Positions 11,926-22,424 of a stretch of DNA of 64,000 nucleotides are shown here, piece after piece; the first letter of the stretch is position 1; each line of letters starts with the position of its first letter. The DNA lies in contig JAFKAC010000040.1 in NCBI GenBank assembly GCA_025766275.1, positions 248,001-312,000 of the forward strand, written 5' to 3'. The notes beneath the pieces were generated by a model that saw nothing but the letters and a program-made list of their open reading frames with translations, was not told the DNA's origin and made no database searches. This stretch comes from Lactarius indigo (lineage: Eukaryota; Basidiomycota; Agaricomycetes; Russulales; Russulaceae). Both the position numbers and the translations under genes were made by a program.

Positions 11926-13176
11926 GTCCGTGTTAGTCACTACACGGAAGGCATGTCATCCGTGTTAGTCACTACACGGAAAGCATTTTTTCCGTGTTAG
12001 TCACTACACGGGAGGCATGTCTTCCGTGTAGTAATCACTAAACGGAACGTATGTCTTCCGTGTAGTAATCACTGAACGGAAAGTATGTCTTCCGTGTTGT
12101 CACTACACGGAAAGCATATCTTCCGTGTTAGTCACTACACGGAAAGCATGTCTTCCATGTTAGTTACTACATGGAAGGCATGTCATCCGTGTTAGTCACT
12201 ACACGGAAAGTATGTCTTCCGTGTTAGTTACTACACGGAAGACATTTCTTCCGTGTTAGTCACTACACGGAAATTATGTCTTCCGTGCTAGTCACTACAC
12301 GGAAGGCATGTCTTCCGTGTTAGTCACTGCACGGAAGGCATTTCTTCCGTGTTAGTCACTACACGGAAAGCATTTATTCCGTGTTAGTCACTACACGGAA
12401 AGTGTGTCTTCCGTGCTAGTCGCTACACGGAAGGCATGTCTTCCGTGTTAGTCACTGCACGGAAGGCATTTCTTCCGTGTTAGTCACTACACGGAAGGCG
12501 TGTCTTCCGTGTTAGTCACTACACGGAAGGAATTTCTTCCGTGTTAGTCACTACACGGAAGGCGTGTCTTCCGTGTTAATTACTACACGGAAAGTATGTC
12601 TTCCGTGTTAGTCACTACACGGAAGGCATTTCTTCCGTGTTAGTCACTACATGGAAGACATGCTTTCCGTCACTACACGGAAGGCATGTCTTCTGTGTTA
12701 GTCACTACACGGAAGGCATTTCTTCCGTGTTAGTCACTACACGGAAGGCGTGTCTTCCGTGTTAGTCACTACACGGAAAGTATGTCTTCCGTGTTAGTCA
12801 CTACACGGAAGTCATTTCTTCCGTGTTAGTCACTACATGGAAGACATGCTTTCCGTCACTACACGGAAGGCATGTCTTCTGTGTTAGTCACTACACGGAA
12901 GGCATTTCTTCCGTGTTAGTCACTACACGGAAGGCATTTCTTCCGTGTTTGGTCACTACACAGAAAGCATGTCCTCCGTGGTGAGTCTTCCATGTTGGCC
13001 ACTTCATGGAAGGCAATCCTTCCGTGTTGGCTACTACATGGAAGGCTTGTCCTCTTTGCTAGTCGCTACATGGAAAGCATTTCTTCCATGTTGGCCACTA
13101 CATGGAAGGTGAGTGTTCCATGCTGGCCATTATATGGAATGCATAGCTTCTGTAGTTGTCACTACATGGAATGTTT
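11926..13176. repeat. about 32-bp palindromic tandem array
   Basis: Roughly 32 consecutive units of about 32 bp run from 11926 to about 12970. Each has inverted 8-bp arms TTCCGTGT and ACACGGAA around an 8-nt loop, tagtcact, followed by an 8-bp spacer such as ggcatttc or ggcatgtc. A shortened unit (ttccgtcactacacggaa) occurs at about 12664 and again at about 12850, inside a higher-order duplication with a shift of about 186 bp. From about 12970 to 13176 the array continues in decayed form with atggaa/ttccat arms. No unique spacers and no cas genes are present, so this is not a CRISPR. Confidence 0.93.
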
Positions 13177-13303
13177 GATGTTCCATATGCTAGCCAGTCC
13201 CATTGCAATGTGTTATCTAAGTCTCCAGATACATTTAGACATATGTGTATTCTATTGACTATTCCCACTTCAAGAAATCTCTCTGGAGCAAAAGAACTCC
13301 GAA

Positions 13304-13404
13304 CCGACGTCGGGTGGCCCATGAATTCCGGAAAAATCTAGTGCGTCGGCCGACGTCGGTTGGCCCATGAGTCATGAGGGAATCTGCCCGTCGGGTGGCC
13401 CATC
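13304..13404. repeat. three dispersed copies of a cgtcgggtggcccat motif
   Basis: The motif ccgacgtcgggtggcccatg occurs at 13304, a variant with cggttgg at about 13350, and a shortened form at about 13387. Spacings are about 46 and 37 bp. They fall between the palindromic array and the truncated retrotransposon, so they may mark a breakpoint. No gene is visible in 13177-13435. Confidence 0.5.
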
Positions 13405-13439
13405 AACAATGGAAGTGATGGCAGATCATTATGTGTTTC

Positions 13440-15253
13440 CACGATACTCCAAGCGCAGGACATCCAGGAATTGCAAACACTCTGGAGCTATTACGACGCG
13501 ACTTCTGGTGGCCCAACATGCGCAAAGACGTAGAAGCCTACGTTAAGGGGTGTGCAACATGCCAAAGGTAATGCCACTACAGGGGCGTTTAGTACGACCT
13601 GTACTAAGTCAGTCAGTGATGCGGCAGTCGAAGCTCAAAGGCTTGACTTCAGTAGAGATGATGCACAAGAGTCACAAGGGCACGCGCCACTCGGACTGTA
13701 GAGGGTGGCTAAGACGCGAAGGTCTAGCGAAGACGGGGATCGAGGGTTCGAGAGACTTCGTAGATGAGTGTAGTATTACACAAGAAGTCTAGTCTACCGT
13801 ACAAGCTAGGTAGTACTAGGCTTAAATACGTTGGGTCTACCGAGCGGGCGTAGGGTCAATCCCTATTGGAGAACAAAGGTAAAGCATAAGAGGAACAAAG
13901 GGAGAATCACGCGGGTCCGTGCGTGAGTGAGAAGTGGACGGAAACTAACACATGTCGAGCTTTATCGAAAGATAACGACGATAAGCAAAGCGCGTGATAG
14001 GAACTGGGTAATCGTATAGTCCGTGTAGTCATACAGGGCTCGTAACGTGAGTGATAAGGAATAAGTGGGAATGAGAAAGGAACGAGTCCGGAAAATCGTA
14101 ACACCAAAGCAACAAAATCAATCATCACCGACAGAAGCCCCACTTATTTCCCATTACCACCGAACCATCGGCCGAACCGTTTGAAGTGGTCGCCATGGAC
14201 TTCATAGTTAAACTCCCAATATCAAAAGGGTTTGACTCAATTCTCACCGTCACAGACCACGACTGCTCGAAAGCGGCAATATTCATACCGTGTAACGAAA
14301 CCATAACGTTGGAAGGCGTGGCAAAACTCTATCTCCGACACGTCTATCCCCATTACGGCCTACCCCGAAGGATCATATCCGACCGAGACCCAAGATTCGC
14401 ATCTATGTTCATGCGACAACTGTGCAAAACACTGGGGATACAACAAAATGTATCATCAGCGTATCATCCGCAAACGGACGGACAATCAGAACGAACAAAC
14501 CAATGGTTAGAACAATACTTACGACATTGGTGTAACGTGCAACAGGACAACTGGGTGGAACTTCTACCCATGGCACAATTCGCTCACAATTCCTGGAAGA
14601 ATGCCACCACTCGGCATTCCCCCTTTTCTCTCATTATGGGGTGGGAACCACGAACTGTGTGGACACCAAAACCATCACACAGCCCCGCGGTGGATCAAAG
14701 ATTGGAAGAATTGCAGATACTCCGACAACATGCACAAGATAGCATCAAACACGCACAACACCTCATGGCCCAACGAGGAAAAACAGGGTTCACACCTTAT
14801 CAGCAAGGGGATCAAGTATGGTTAGAAGGGACCAATCTCCGTACCCTCTACCCCACAAGCAAACTAGCCCCGAAGCGGTACGGACCCTTTAACATCGTCA
14901 AGGTTCTATCAGACGTTTCATACGAACTGGAACTTCCGGCATCATGGAAAATACACCCAGTATTCCACGCGAACCTTCTGACGCCATACAAAGAAACGGA
15001 GATGCATGGTGCAAACTATACCTGACCTCCACCGGACCTTATCAATGGAGAAGAGGAGTATGAAGTGGAGCGGATCGAAGACGCCCAGGAACGAGGAAGA
15101 GGGCGTAAACTCCACTACCTAGTAAAGTGGAAGGGATTCCCACCAAGCGATAACACATGGGAACCCGCAACAAACATGACCCACGCCACAGACGTCATCA
15201 AAGACTTCTACCAACAATATCCGACCGCCAAAGGGGCTGGACGAACGATATAA
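13440..15253 (+). pseudogene. pol fragment of element 1: integrase and chromodomain, interrupted
   Basis: Translation starts inside the HHCC zinc-binding domain (HDTPSAGHPGIANTLELLRR, then GCATCQ). It is interrupted at 13566 by a reverse solo LTR and resumes in frame at 14109. Removing the 542 bp of insert plus one target copy restores the frame. The integrase core follows (VVAMDFIVKLPIS, TVTDHDCSKA, ISDRDPRF, AYHPQTDGQSERTNQWLEQY) with the expected D, D and E positions. At 15023-15025 a TGA interrupts the segment before PPPDLINGEEEYEVE. Comparison with element 2 suggests this was CGA (Arg). The chromodomain follows in the same frame (LHYLVKWKGFPPSDNTWEPA, about 15104-15200) and pol ends at 15253. 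It is not functional. Confidence 0.88.
13567..14103 (-). mobile_element. solo LTR nested in integrase, reverse orientation, TSD CCAAA
   Basis: This 537-bp segment is the reverse complement of the 568-bp LTR at 16778-17345, with moderate divergence. Its right end reads cgtaaca, the reverse of the LTR start tgttacg. Its left end reads ggtaatgccactacagg, the reverse of the LTR end with two substitutions. Flanking copies of CCAAA at 13562-13566 and 14104-14108 are the 5-bp target-site duplication. No internal sequence remains, so the two LTRs of a former full element recombined. Confidence 0.93.
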
Positions 15254-15294
15254 GAACACCCCTCCTTCACAATCCCACATTCCCCAACGCAACA

Positions 15295-16743
15295 ATGTCC
15301 GACACCCCAGTATCCGACACCACTCTCGTCAACATCCTCAGCAACCCCCAACTCGAAGCCGCCCTCGAACGAGGGATTGTTACCCTCGACCTCACCAGCA
15401 TCCCCCGCCTATCACCACCACCGTCTCCCCAACACGTTACCATCGCCGCCCCCATCCCTATTGAACGAGAACCCGGGGAACTTACCCCGTCAACACCGGA
15501 GGAAGGGCAATACTCTCCGACACCACCTCCTCAGCAACAGTCGACTCCCCCACCCGAACTACGACCGCAATCACCACCATCTTCCCCATCGTCCACGCCA
15601 CCTCCACCTCTAGAACCGTTTACCCCGGTTCGCGTCCATACCCCCATTGACTACGAACGACCCGACTCCCCTCCTAACGACACAGATGACCCAGGTGCCC
15701 CGTTCTTTCCAAACATTCCTGGTACCCCCAAGTACTACCCATTACAGATCCCACTACCAGACGGTGGATCTAACCCAGCGAAGTATATTTACTATCGCAA
15801 GGGATTCACCGAAGTAGTGGGGACAATGGGCATGGGACAACCTCACTATGGAGAGGAGGTTTACCTCTCGTCACTTCGGCCGAACGTTTCGGCGCCCCCC
15901 TTTACAGCGGAACAACTACAGTTCTTTGACCCTCACGACATCCGCGCCTGTGCTCTGGACGAAACACTTATAGAGCTTAACTCACCTCGTCTTATGGCCG
16001 AGATCACCAGGCTAAGGACGGGACTTTTGGCACTCAAAGAACTCGACGAGAAGTACGAAAAGCTGGAGGAGGACACGCGCAAACTACGAGCGGAGCGGCT
16101 CACGGTCGACCTGATGCTAGCCAGCACCAAGAGACGCCTTCAGTACGCAGGGGCATTGGCTACTATCGGCAACGAATATGCGCGTATGACGGCCCTACCA
16201 GCCCCACTTCGCCACTCCCGCTACGCCATCCCATTTTCTCCGCGACGCGGAGGACCATTGGAGTTCCCCCGCCTTGCCGACAAACCCCACCGCCAATGCT
16301 GCTACCATTGCAACAGCCCCCATCACATCGTACGCGATTGCCCCACCAGACCACGGCCTGCCTGCCGACACTGCCAAAGCCAGGAACATCAATCCTATCG
16401 ATGCATATTCCGTCGTGCCGGTATGGTCGAAGAAGTGATCACGACCCATCAGGCAGACGAACGCATACAACAAGCAGTGACTACAGAGGCCACCACTTCC
16501 TTTACCGTCCCTGAACCACCCACGATCACGGCCCACACCCAAGGGAGGTGGTGTGGGCGGTGCTTTCGCACCGATGCCAATCATGACGAGATTCGATGCC
16601 CTCAGTACGAAATGTGTCGCAAGTGCGGCAGACGCGGACCTTTCCTCTTCCTCAAAACGCATTACTGTCGACTCGATGTTTCTCCGTGGCCGGAGAATGA
16701 CCTCGACGCTGACATCTATGACCTCATAGACCCGGAGTCCTGA
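15295..16743 (+). CDS. extra 3' ORF of gypsy element 1 with zinc knuckles
   Basis: A separate 482-codon frame starts 41 bp after the pol stop (MSDTPVSDTTLVNILSNPQL) and ends just before the polypurine tract. It has a Pro/Ser/Thr-rich N-terminal third, then a folded-looking region (PLQIPLPDGG, GQPHYGEEVYLSSL, FFDPHDIRACALDETLIELN). A coiled coil follows (ALKELDEKYEKLEEDTRKL). Two cysteine clusters come next: CCYHCNSPHHIVRDC with CRHCQSQEHQSYRC, and CGRCFRTDANHDEIRC with CRKCGRRGPF. Ty3/gypsy elements normally end with pol, so this is an accessory product. Zinc knuckles suggest nucleic-acid binding. The frame is open and undamaged, unlike the adjoining pol. A related domain is fused to pol in element 2. 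Confidence 0.75.
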   Translation: MSDTPVSDTTLVNILSNPQLEAALERGIVTLDLTSIPRLSPPPSPQHVTIAAPIPIEREPGELTPSTPEEGQYSPTPPPQQQSTPPPELRPQSPPSSPSSTPPPPLEPFTPVRVHTPIDYERPDSPPNDTDDPGAPFFPNIPGTPKYYPLQIPLPDGGSNPAKYIYYRKGFTEVVGTMGMGQPHYGEEVYLSSLRPNVSAPPFTAEQLQFFDPHDIRACALDETLIELNSPRLMAEITRLRTGLLALKELDEKYEKLEEDTRKLRAERLTVDLMLASTKRRLQYAGALATIGNEYARMTALPAPLRHSRYAIPFSPRRGGPLEFPRLADKPHRQCCYHCNSPHHIVRDCPTRPRPACRHCQSQEHQSYRCIFRRAGMVEEVITTHQADERIQQAVTTEATTSFTVPEPPTITAHTQGRWCGRCFRTDANHDEIRCPQYEMCRKCGRRGPFLFLKTHYCRLDVSPWPENDLDADIYDLIDPES

Positions 16744-16777
16744 AGTCGAGGCGTCTTCAGACCAAGACGGGGGGTAA

Positions 16778-17345
16778 TGTTACGATTTCCATGGACTCGT
16801 CTCTTTCCTTACCATTATTCCCTCCCCACGCTATACGAGCCCTGTACGACTGCGCGAACGTTACGATTACCCGGTTTCCATCACGCGCCTTGCTTATCGA
16901 CATTATCTTTTGATAAAGCTTGACATGTGCTAGTTTCCGACTTGTTCCCTCTCACGCGCGACCCCGCGTGATTCTCCATTATCCTCGATATAGCTTCGCC
17001 TTGTTCCCTATATGTTCCCTCCTTTCTTCCTCGGTTTGGCGATGGCGCCATCTGTTTGCGATGACCATACAGTGCGATCTCTATTTAATCCTAGTCATAC
17101 CTAGCTTGTACGGTAGACTAGACTTCTTGTGTAATACTACACTCGTCTACACGAAGTCTCCTTGACCCCCAATCCCCGCCTTTGCTAGACCTTCGAGTCT
17201 TAGCCATCCTCTACAGTCCAAGTGACGTACGTCCTTGTGACTCTTGTGCATCATCTCTACTGAAGTCGAGCCTCTGAGCTTTGACTACCGAGCGATTGAC
17301 TGACTTAGTACAGGTCGTACTCAACGCCCCTGTAGTGGCGTTACA
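16778..17345 (+). repeat. 3' LTR of gypsy element 1 (568 bp)
   Basis: Starts TGTTACGATTTCC after the purine-rich gacggggggtaa and ends GGCGTTACA. The 5'-TGTTA...TAACA-type ends match the other LTRs here. A TATTTAA box lies at about 17081. It is homologous to the solo LTR at 13567-14103. Confidence 0.88.
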
Positions 17346-17637
17346 AGTATTGTGTTATAACTGCAATGCCCCGGGTCATCTTTCACGAAACTGCCCCCAT
17401 CCCAGACAGCCACGACAATGGCAGCCGCAAGGCGCCGGACCCTCCACTATCCGAGTCGCCGACACAGACTATTACGCGCAAGAAGCGGCGCCGGCTCAAA
17501 TACAGGCCGCCACAACCAACAAAACAGCGGAAGAACGGGCGAAGGAGTGGCTTACGGGAGTAGCAAATGCGCCGGACGAAGTAAAAGACCTGATACTGCA
17601 GGACTTATGGGGAAAAGAGGGTTTTTGGGGCGCCTGA
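17346..17637 (+). pseudogene. gag 3' fragment (CCHC zinc knuckle) of element 2
   Basis: Begins mid-codon at the element 1 LTR and reads LCYNCNAPGHLSRNCPHPRQ, a CX2CX4HX4C nucleocapsid knuckle. It then continues into KTAEERAKEWLTGVANAPDE and stops at 17635-17637. The same tail occurs on the minus strand in element 3 (23313-23620), which shows the parent gag. Overlap with pol begins at a GGGTTTT heptamer. Confidence 0.85.
17619..17625 (+). promoter_or_regulatory. putative -1 ribosomal frameshift site, G_GGT_TTT
   Basis: GGGTTTT is placed with the X_XXY_YYZ phasing in the gag frame, ten bases before the gag stop. Slipping back one base enters the pol frame. The same heptamer in the same phase sits in element 3 at 23325-23331 (minus strand), although the bases just downstream differ. 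Confidence 0.6.
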
Positions 17638-20600
17638 ACCCATCGGCCTGGGTGAGGGCTCTAAATTGTAATTCTGTAATCATGACGCGCTTTCGTTCTC
17701 TTCGAATCCCAGTCTCGATACGCACGAATTACCGAATGGCCGACATAAAAGCATTGGTGGACTCAGGAGCCACCGACAACTTCATACACCCAAACTTCCT
17801 AAAAAGGATGGGTATTGGTACGCAACCATTGGACAAACCAAGAAAGATTTGGAACATCAACCAAACAGAAAACAAAGCTGGGTCCATCACTCATTTTACC
17901 GATCTCGATGTATACGCCAAAAAATATCATAGAACAATGCGATTCCTCGTAACAGATCTCGGAACGGAAGAGATCGTATTGGGATACCCATGGCTGGCCA
18001 CTTATGAGCCCACCATCAATTGGCGCGACGCGGTAATACATGAAGAAATCATGCCGGTCATGATAAGCACACAGGACAGTCATCACCAGGAGACTATTAT
18101 CGCCGCGGTTCTTACTAATGAACAAAGAGAGGAAACAGCCGCGGTTCTTACTGATGAACAAAGAGAGGAAATAGTCGAGACCCTAAACGAAGAAGACGTA
18201 CACTTGTACGCTACAACATCCACCGAACTGGCTATCCAAGCGAAGAAAGAGGAACCGACAGTAGAGCTGCCGGCAGTATACAGGGAATTCCAGAAGCTCT
18301 TCAGCGAAGAAGCATCTCAACGCTTCCCGCCCGCTAGATCGTGGGACCACGCCATTGATTTCAAACCAAACACCCCGTCGGCAATAGACTGCAAAATATA
18401 CCCATTAACACAAGAGGAAGAGGGTAAACTCAAAGAGTTTCTAGACGAAAAGCTCAAACAAGGATACCTACACCCCTCCATCTCACCGTACGCATCGTCT
18501 TTCTTCTTTGTTAAAAAGAAGGACGGAAAACTACGCCCAGTACAGGATTACCGGGTAATCAATTCCCACACCATACGCAACCAATACCCCCTCCCCCTCA
18601 TTCAAGATCTCATTTATGACCTCAGCAACGTGCACATATATACTAAGCTTGATATTCGTTGGGGGTATAACAACATTCGCATCAGAGACGGCGATCAGGA
18701 AAAAGCGGCCTTCAAGACCAAATTCGGTCTCTTCGAGCCAACGGTCATGTTCTTCGGCCTTACAAACTCGCCTGCAACCTTTCAAACGATGATGAATCAC
18801 ATCTACCGGGACACAATCGCCAAGCATGAACTCCGCGGTACAGTTATTCGAGTATATATGGACGACATCGGTATCGCGACACGCGATGGCCACGACTCCG
18901 TAGACCATATCGCCGCAGTCACAGACGTCCTTCGTGTGGCCCAGGAACACGACCTGTACTTCAAACTCGAAAAATGCCTCTTCCATCAACCTCGGATGGA
19001 TTACCTGGGGGTAATCCTTGAAAAGGGGGTAACTCGCATGGACCCGGTAAAAGTTCGAGGCATCCAAGATTGGCCAACACCAACAAAAGTCAGGGACGTA
19101 CGCTCTTTTTTGGGCTTCTGCAACTTTTACCGCTTATTCATCTGAGGTTTTGCCACGCACGCCCGACCACTAAATCGACTCACGAGGAAAGACACTGAAT
19201 GGCGATGGACAGAAGAGGAGGACCGTGCATTCAAGACACTCAAACGCCTCATCACCGAAGAACCAGTACTGGCGCACCCTAACTTACAAGAACAATTTGA
19301 ACTAGAAGTCGACGCCTCCGGATTCGTGGTAGGTGCAGTACTTCTACAAAAGAAACATGATGGGCGCAAGCACCCAATAGGATACTACTCTGCGACGCTG
19401 AGCGAAGCAGAACGCAACTACGATATTTATGACTTAGAACTCCTCGCCATCGTAAAAGCTCTTCGGCACTGGCGTCCTCTACTTGCGGGATCCCCACACA
19501 AGATTAAAATATTTTCGGATCACCTAAACCTGCAGTACTGGAAGACGCCGCAGAAGATCAGTCGTAGAGTCGCCCGGGAAGTGCTAGAATTAATGGAATA
19601 CGACTTCGAAATCCATCACATCAAAGGGAAGAATAACGGCAGAGCGGACGCGCTATCAAGACGACCAGATTACGATCAAGGCGAGGAAGATAACCAAGGT
19701 GTGGTTGTCCTCCCCCCGGAAGTATTCATACGAGCCGCTAACGTTGCACGTACGCTGGAAATACATCCCATGATGCAACAACCGAGGCGACGGCAAGACC
19801 CTGCCATAATCAAGACCTGGGTCGACGCCCATCGCCTCAAAAAGATAGAAGGAGAATGGTACAAGGATGGGCGACTGGTAATTACAGGACCTATGACGAC
19901 GTACCGGGCAATCATACAAGACCATCATGATCCACCGATACATGGACACCCCGGCATAAGTAGGACACAACGGATTGTGGAACGACACCACTGGTGGCCA
20001 AGTATTCGCCGAGACGTGTATGAATACGTCACAGGATGTGCTGACTGCCAGCGGAACAAAGTTAACACCAGACCAATTCGTGCCCCACTACACCCAATTA
20101 CCGCCGTCACGGATGCTCCTCCGTTCCACACCATCGCACTAGACTTTATCACCAAACTACCAGCCTCCCAGTCGTATGATAGCATCCTAACAGTCACCGA
20201 CCACGACTGCAGCAAGGCGTCCATATTCATCCCATGCAATGAAGAGATCACGGCTGAAGGCACCGCCATTCTGTACGTAAATCACGTATTCAAACGATTC
20301 GGACTACCGCGTAAAATCATCAGTGATCGTGACCCCCGATTCACCTCTAAATTCACGCGAGAAGTATGCCGTATACTAGGCATCCAACAGAACATTTCCA
20401 CGGCCTATCATCCACGCACAGATGGGCAATCTGAACGAACCAATCAGTGGCTCGAGCAATATCTGTGATTCTGGGCCAATGAGCGTCAAGATAATTGGGC
20501 GGCGTATCTTCCCATAGCAGAATTCGCGCACAACAATTGGCCCCATGAACATACGAAACAATCGCCGTTCATGCTCCTGATGGGGTACAATCCAACAGCT

Positions 20601-22394
20601 GATTGGACCGATAAGCCATCCCCAATTCCAAGTGCGATCACTAGACTAACACAGCTGAAGGAGGCACGCCAACTCGCCCAGGACCTTATCAAAAAGGCAC
20701 AAAATAGCTGGATTCGACACAAGGACACCCCACGCTATCAAGTTGGCGACCAAGTGTGGCTGGAGGGAAGGCACTTACGAACCAATCAGCCCACAGCAAA
20801 ATTGACGGCGCGACGCCACGGACCGTTTAAGGTGGCACAGGTGATGTCCCCTTATAATTATCGTCTCGAACTTCCCACGCAGTGGAGCATCCACCCGGTG
20901 TTTCACATAGACCTCCTCACGCCGTACAAGCACACGACCATTCACGGCGAGAACTTCCCACGTCCACCACCAGACCTTGTGGAAGGCGAGGAGGAATACG
21001 AAGTCGAGGCCATCGTAGACTCCCGGCACTTCGGCAGGAAGAAGAGATTACAATACCTCGTCAAATGGAAGGGCTATCCCGACTCGGAGAATCAGTGGGT
21101 CGATAAGGATGACGTATTTGCTCCAGACGCGATAAGGGAGTATCAAGAGGGCCGAACAGCCGTACGACACCTTAAAAGCCAGCCCAAAGGCGAAGAGGGA
21201 GAGTATCACTCCTACATCCGATCTTCTCAGACCTCTATGCCCACTTCTCCCCTCAGACATGTCACCACGGCGATCCTCCTCGACCAAGTCGCACAAGACG
21301 CCGCCAACCTCATCGAAGACGACCAAGAAACCGTGGTTCAACCGGTCCAGCTCACTCCGTACACACCTGCAAACATGCGAGCGGGGCATATCACCGCTCA
21401 AGAATGGGCTAATGTCCTACAGAGGTTCCCCGACCCGACTCGTCAGCCCGACGACGAGCAGCAGCATGCCATCCCTCACATCTTCCGAGACGACAACGGC
21501 AATCGCGAACCCATCGCGGTCATCCCCCCAGGTGACGACCTCATCGGCACAAGGGGAATTCTCCCTGCCGATCGTCCCCTCGAAGACCCAACAGGAGTTA
21601 GAAGTAGCAGAGGACTGGCGGAGAGTGGCGAAGGAGTGGGCCGACGAACAACTGCGCTTAGCGCAGAGGAGGTTGAGCGAGTTGTGGCAGCGCAGGCAGC
21701 GCTCCCTAATGATGAAGCTCATGTTGACGACGAGGATTACTACCCGGTCAGACACCCCCTCCTTCGAATGCACAGCCACCCTACTAATCCCCGAATCACC
21801 CCATGGCTCATCCACACCGATGGAACCGCCATGTCTCGAGGACGTGTGCGACTGCCCGGCGTCGCACTTCACACCCCCATTACGCACAACGACGACCCCG
21901 CGCAGGTCCTTGCGCCTGAGGGGTTCAGGGCGAATCGACAGCCCCATTACATTCATTTCCCCATCACCGGACCAGATGGCGTAGAAATGAACGCCAGCCA
22001 TGTTCAGATCGTTGGAGGTGCGAATCCATTTGTGCTGGGACTCATCCCCGGCTCTCCCCATCTCTACGGCAAACCCCTCTACGCTCACCTGATGCTACCG
22101 GCTGTGAGACGCGCCTTCATCGCCCACGAGGACTTGGTCATCCTCGCCTCCGACAAGATCACAGACCGTGCACTGAACCGCATCGGGGATGAGTCCCTGA
22201 CTGCGGAAGTGACACGCTATCGTGCGGCAGCGTACGAAGAGGAGCGGCTCGCAGCCCACATCTGTCAACTCCAGGCCATGCGCCTGTCGGCGAGGGACGA
22301 TAAGCAAGACTGTATCTATCGGTTGGAGAGGGCTAACGTTTTTGAGAGGATCAGCGACGAACAGTCCACGTGGACGGCGCGGGACTTCCGGTGA
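17626..22394 (+). pseudogene. pol of element 2: PR-RT-RH-IN-chromodomain plus 3' extension, with in-frame stops
   Basis: One long frame in -1 phase to gag. It has aspartic protease (ALVDSGATDNF, about 17750), RT (DYRVINSHTIRNQYPLPLIQ; catalytic VYMDDIGIA at about 18853), RNase H (LEVDASGFVVGAVL, about 19309), and the integrase HHCC finger (about 19940-20060). The DDE core follows (IALDFITKLP, ISDRDPRFTSKF, TDGQSERTNQW). The chromodomain lies at about 20996-21130 (LQYLVKWKGYPDSENQWV). About 400 further residues run to 22394 with a PITGPDGVE segment and a coiled coil, corresponding to the separate 3' ORF of element 1. In-frame TGAs at 19143-19145 and 20466-20468 replace Arg codons, judged by the paralogous frame. 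Otherwise it is open. Confidence 0.88.
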
Positions 22395-22424
22395 GTCTGG
22401 GGTCTCACGCTGAAAAGGGGGTGA

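Larger units (their letters stand above)
13436..17345 (+). mobile_element. Ty3/gypsy chromodomain retrotransposon 1, 5'-truncated
   Basis: Only the 3' half remains: integrase zinc finger (13440), integrase core, chromodomain, an extra 3' ORF with zinc knuckles, a polypurine-like tract (gacggggggtaa) and a 568-bp 3' LTR (16778-17345). The 5' LTR, gag, protease and RT are absent. A solo LTR of the same family is nested in the integrase (13567-14103). The 3' LTR ends gcgttaca and is followed directly by the gag of a second element, so element 1 probably inserted into that gag. The expected 5-bp target duplication would be agtat (17346-17350), but its partner was lost with the 5' half. Confidence 0.85.

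Noticed and set aside
11926..12970. CRISPR-like array (regular repeats of about 32 bp)
   Set aside because: The 'spacers' are only 8 bp and nearly identical, the repeats are head-to-tail palindromes, the genome is eukaryotic, and there are no cas genes.
1..13000. TET/JBP dioxygenase gene, often linked to KDZ elements
   Set aside because: I looked for an HxD...H double-stranded beta-helix pattern in the unknown genes and did not see one.
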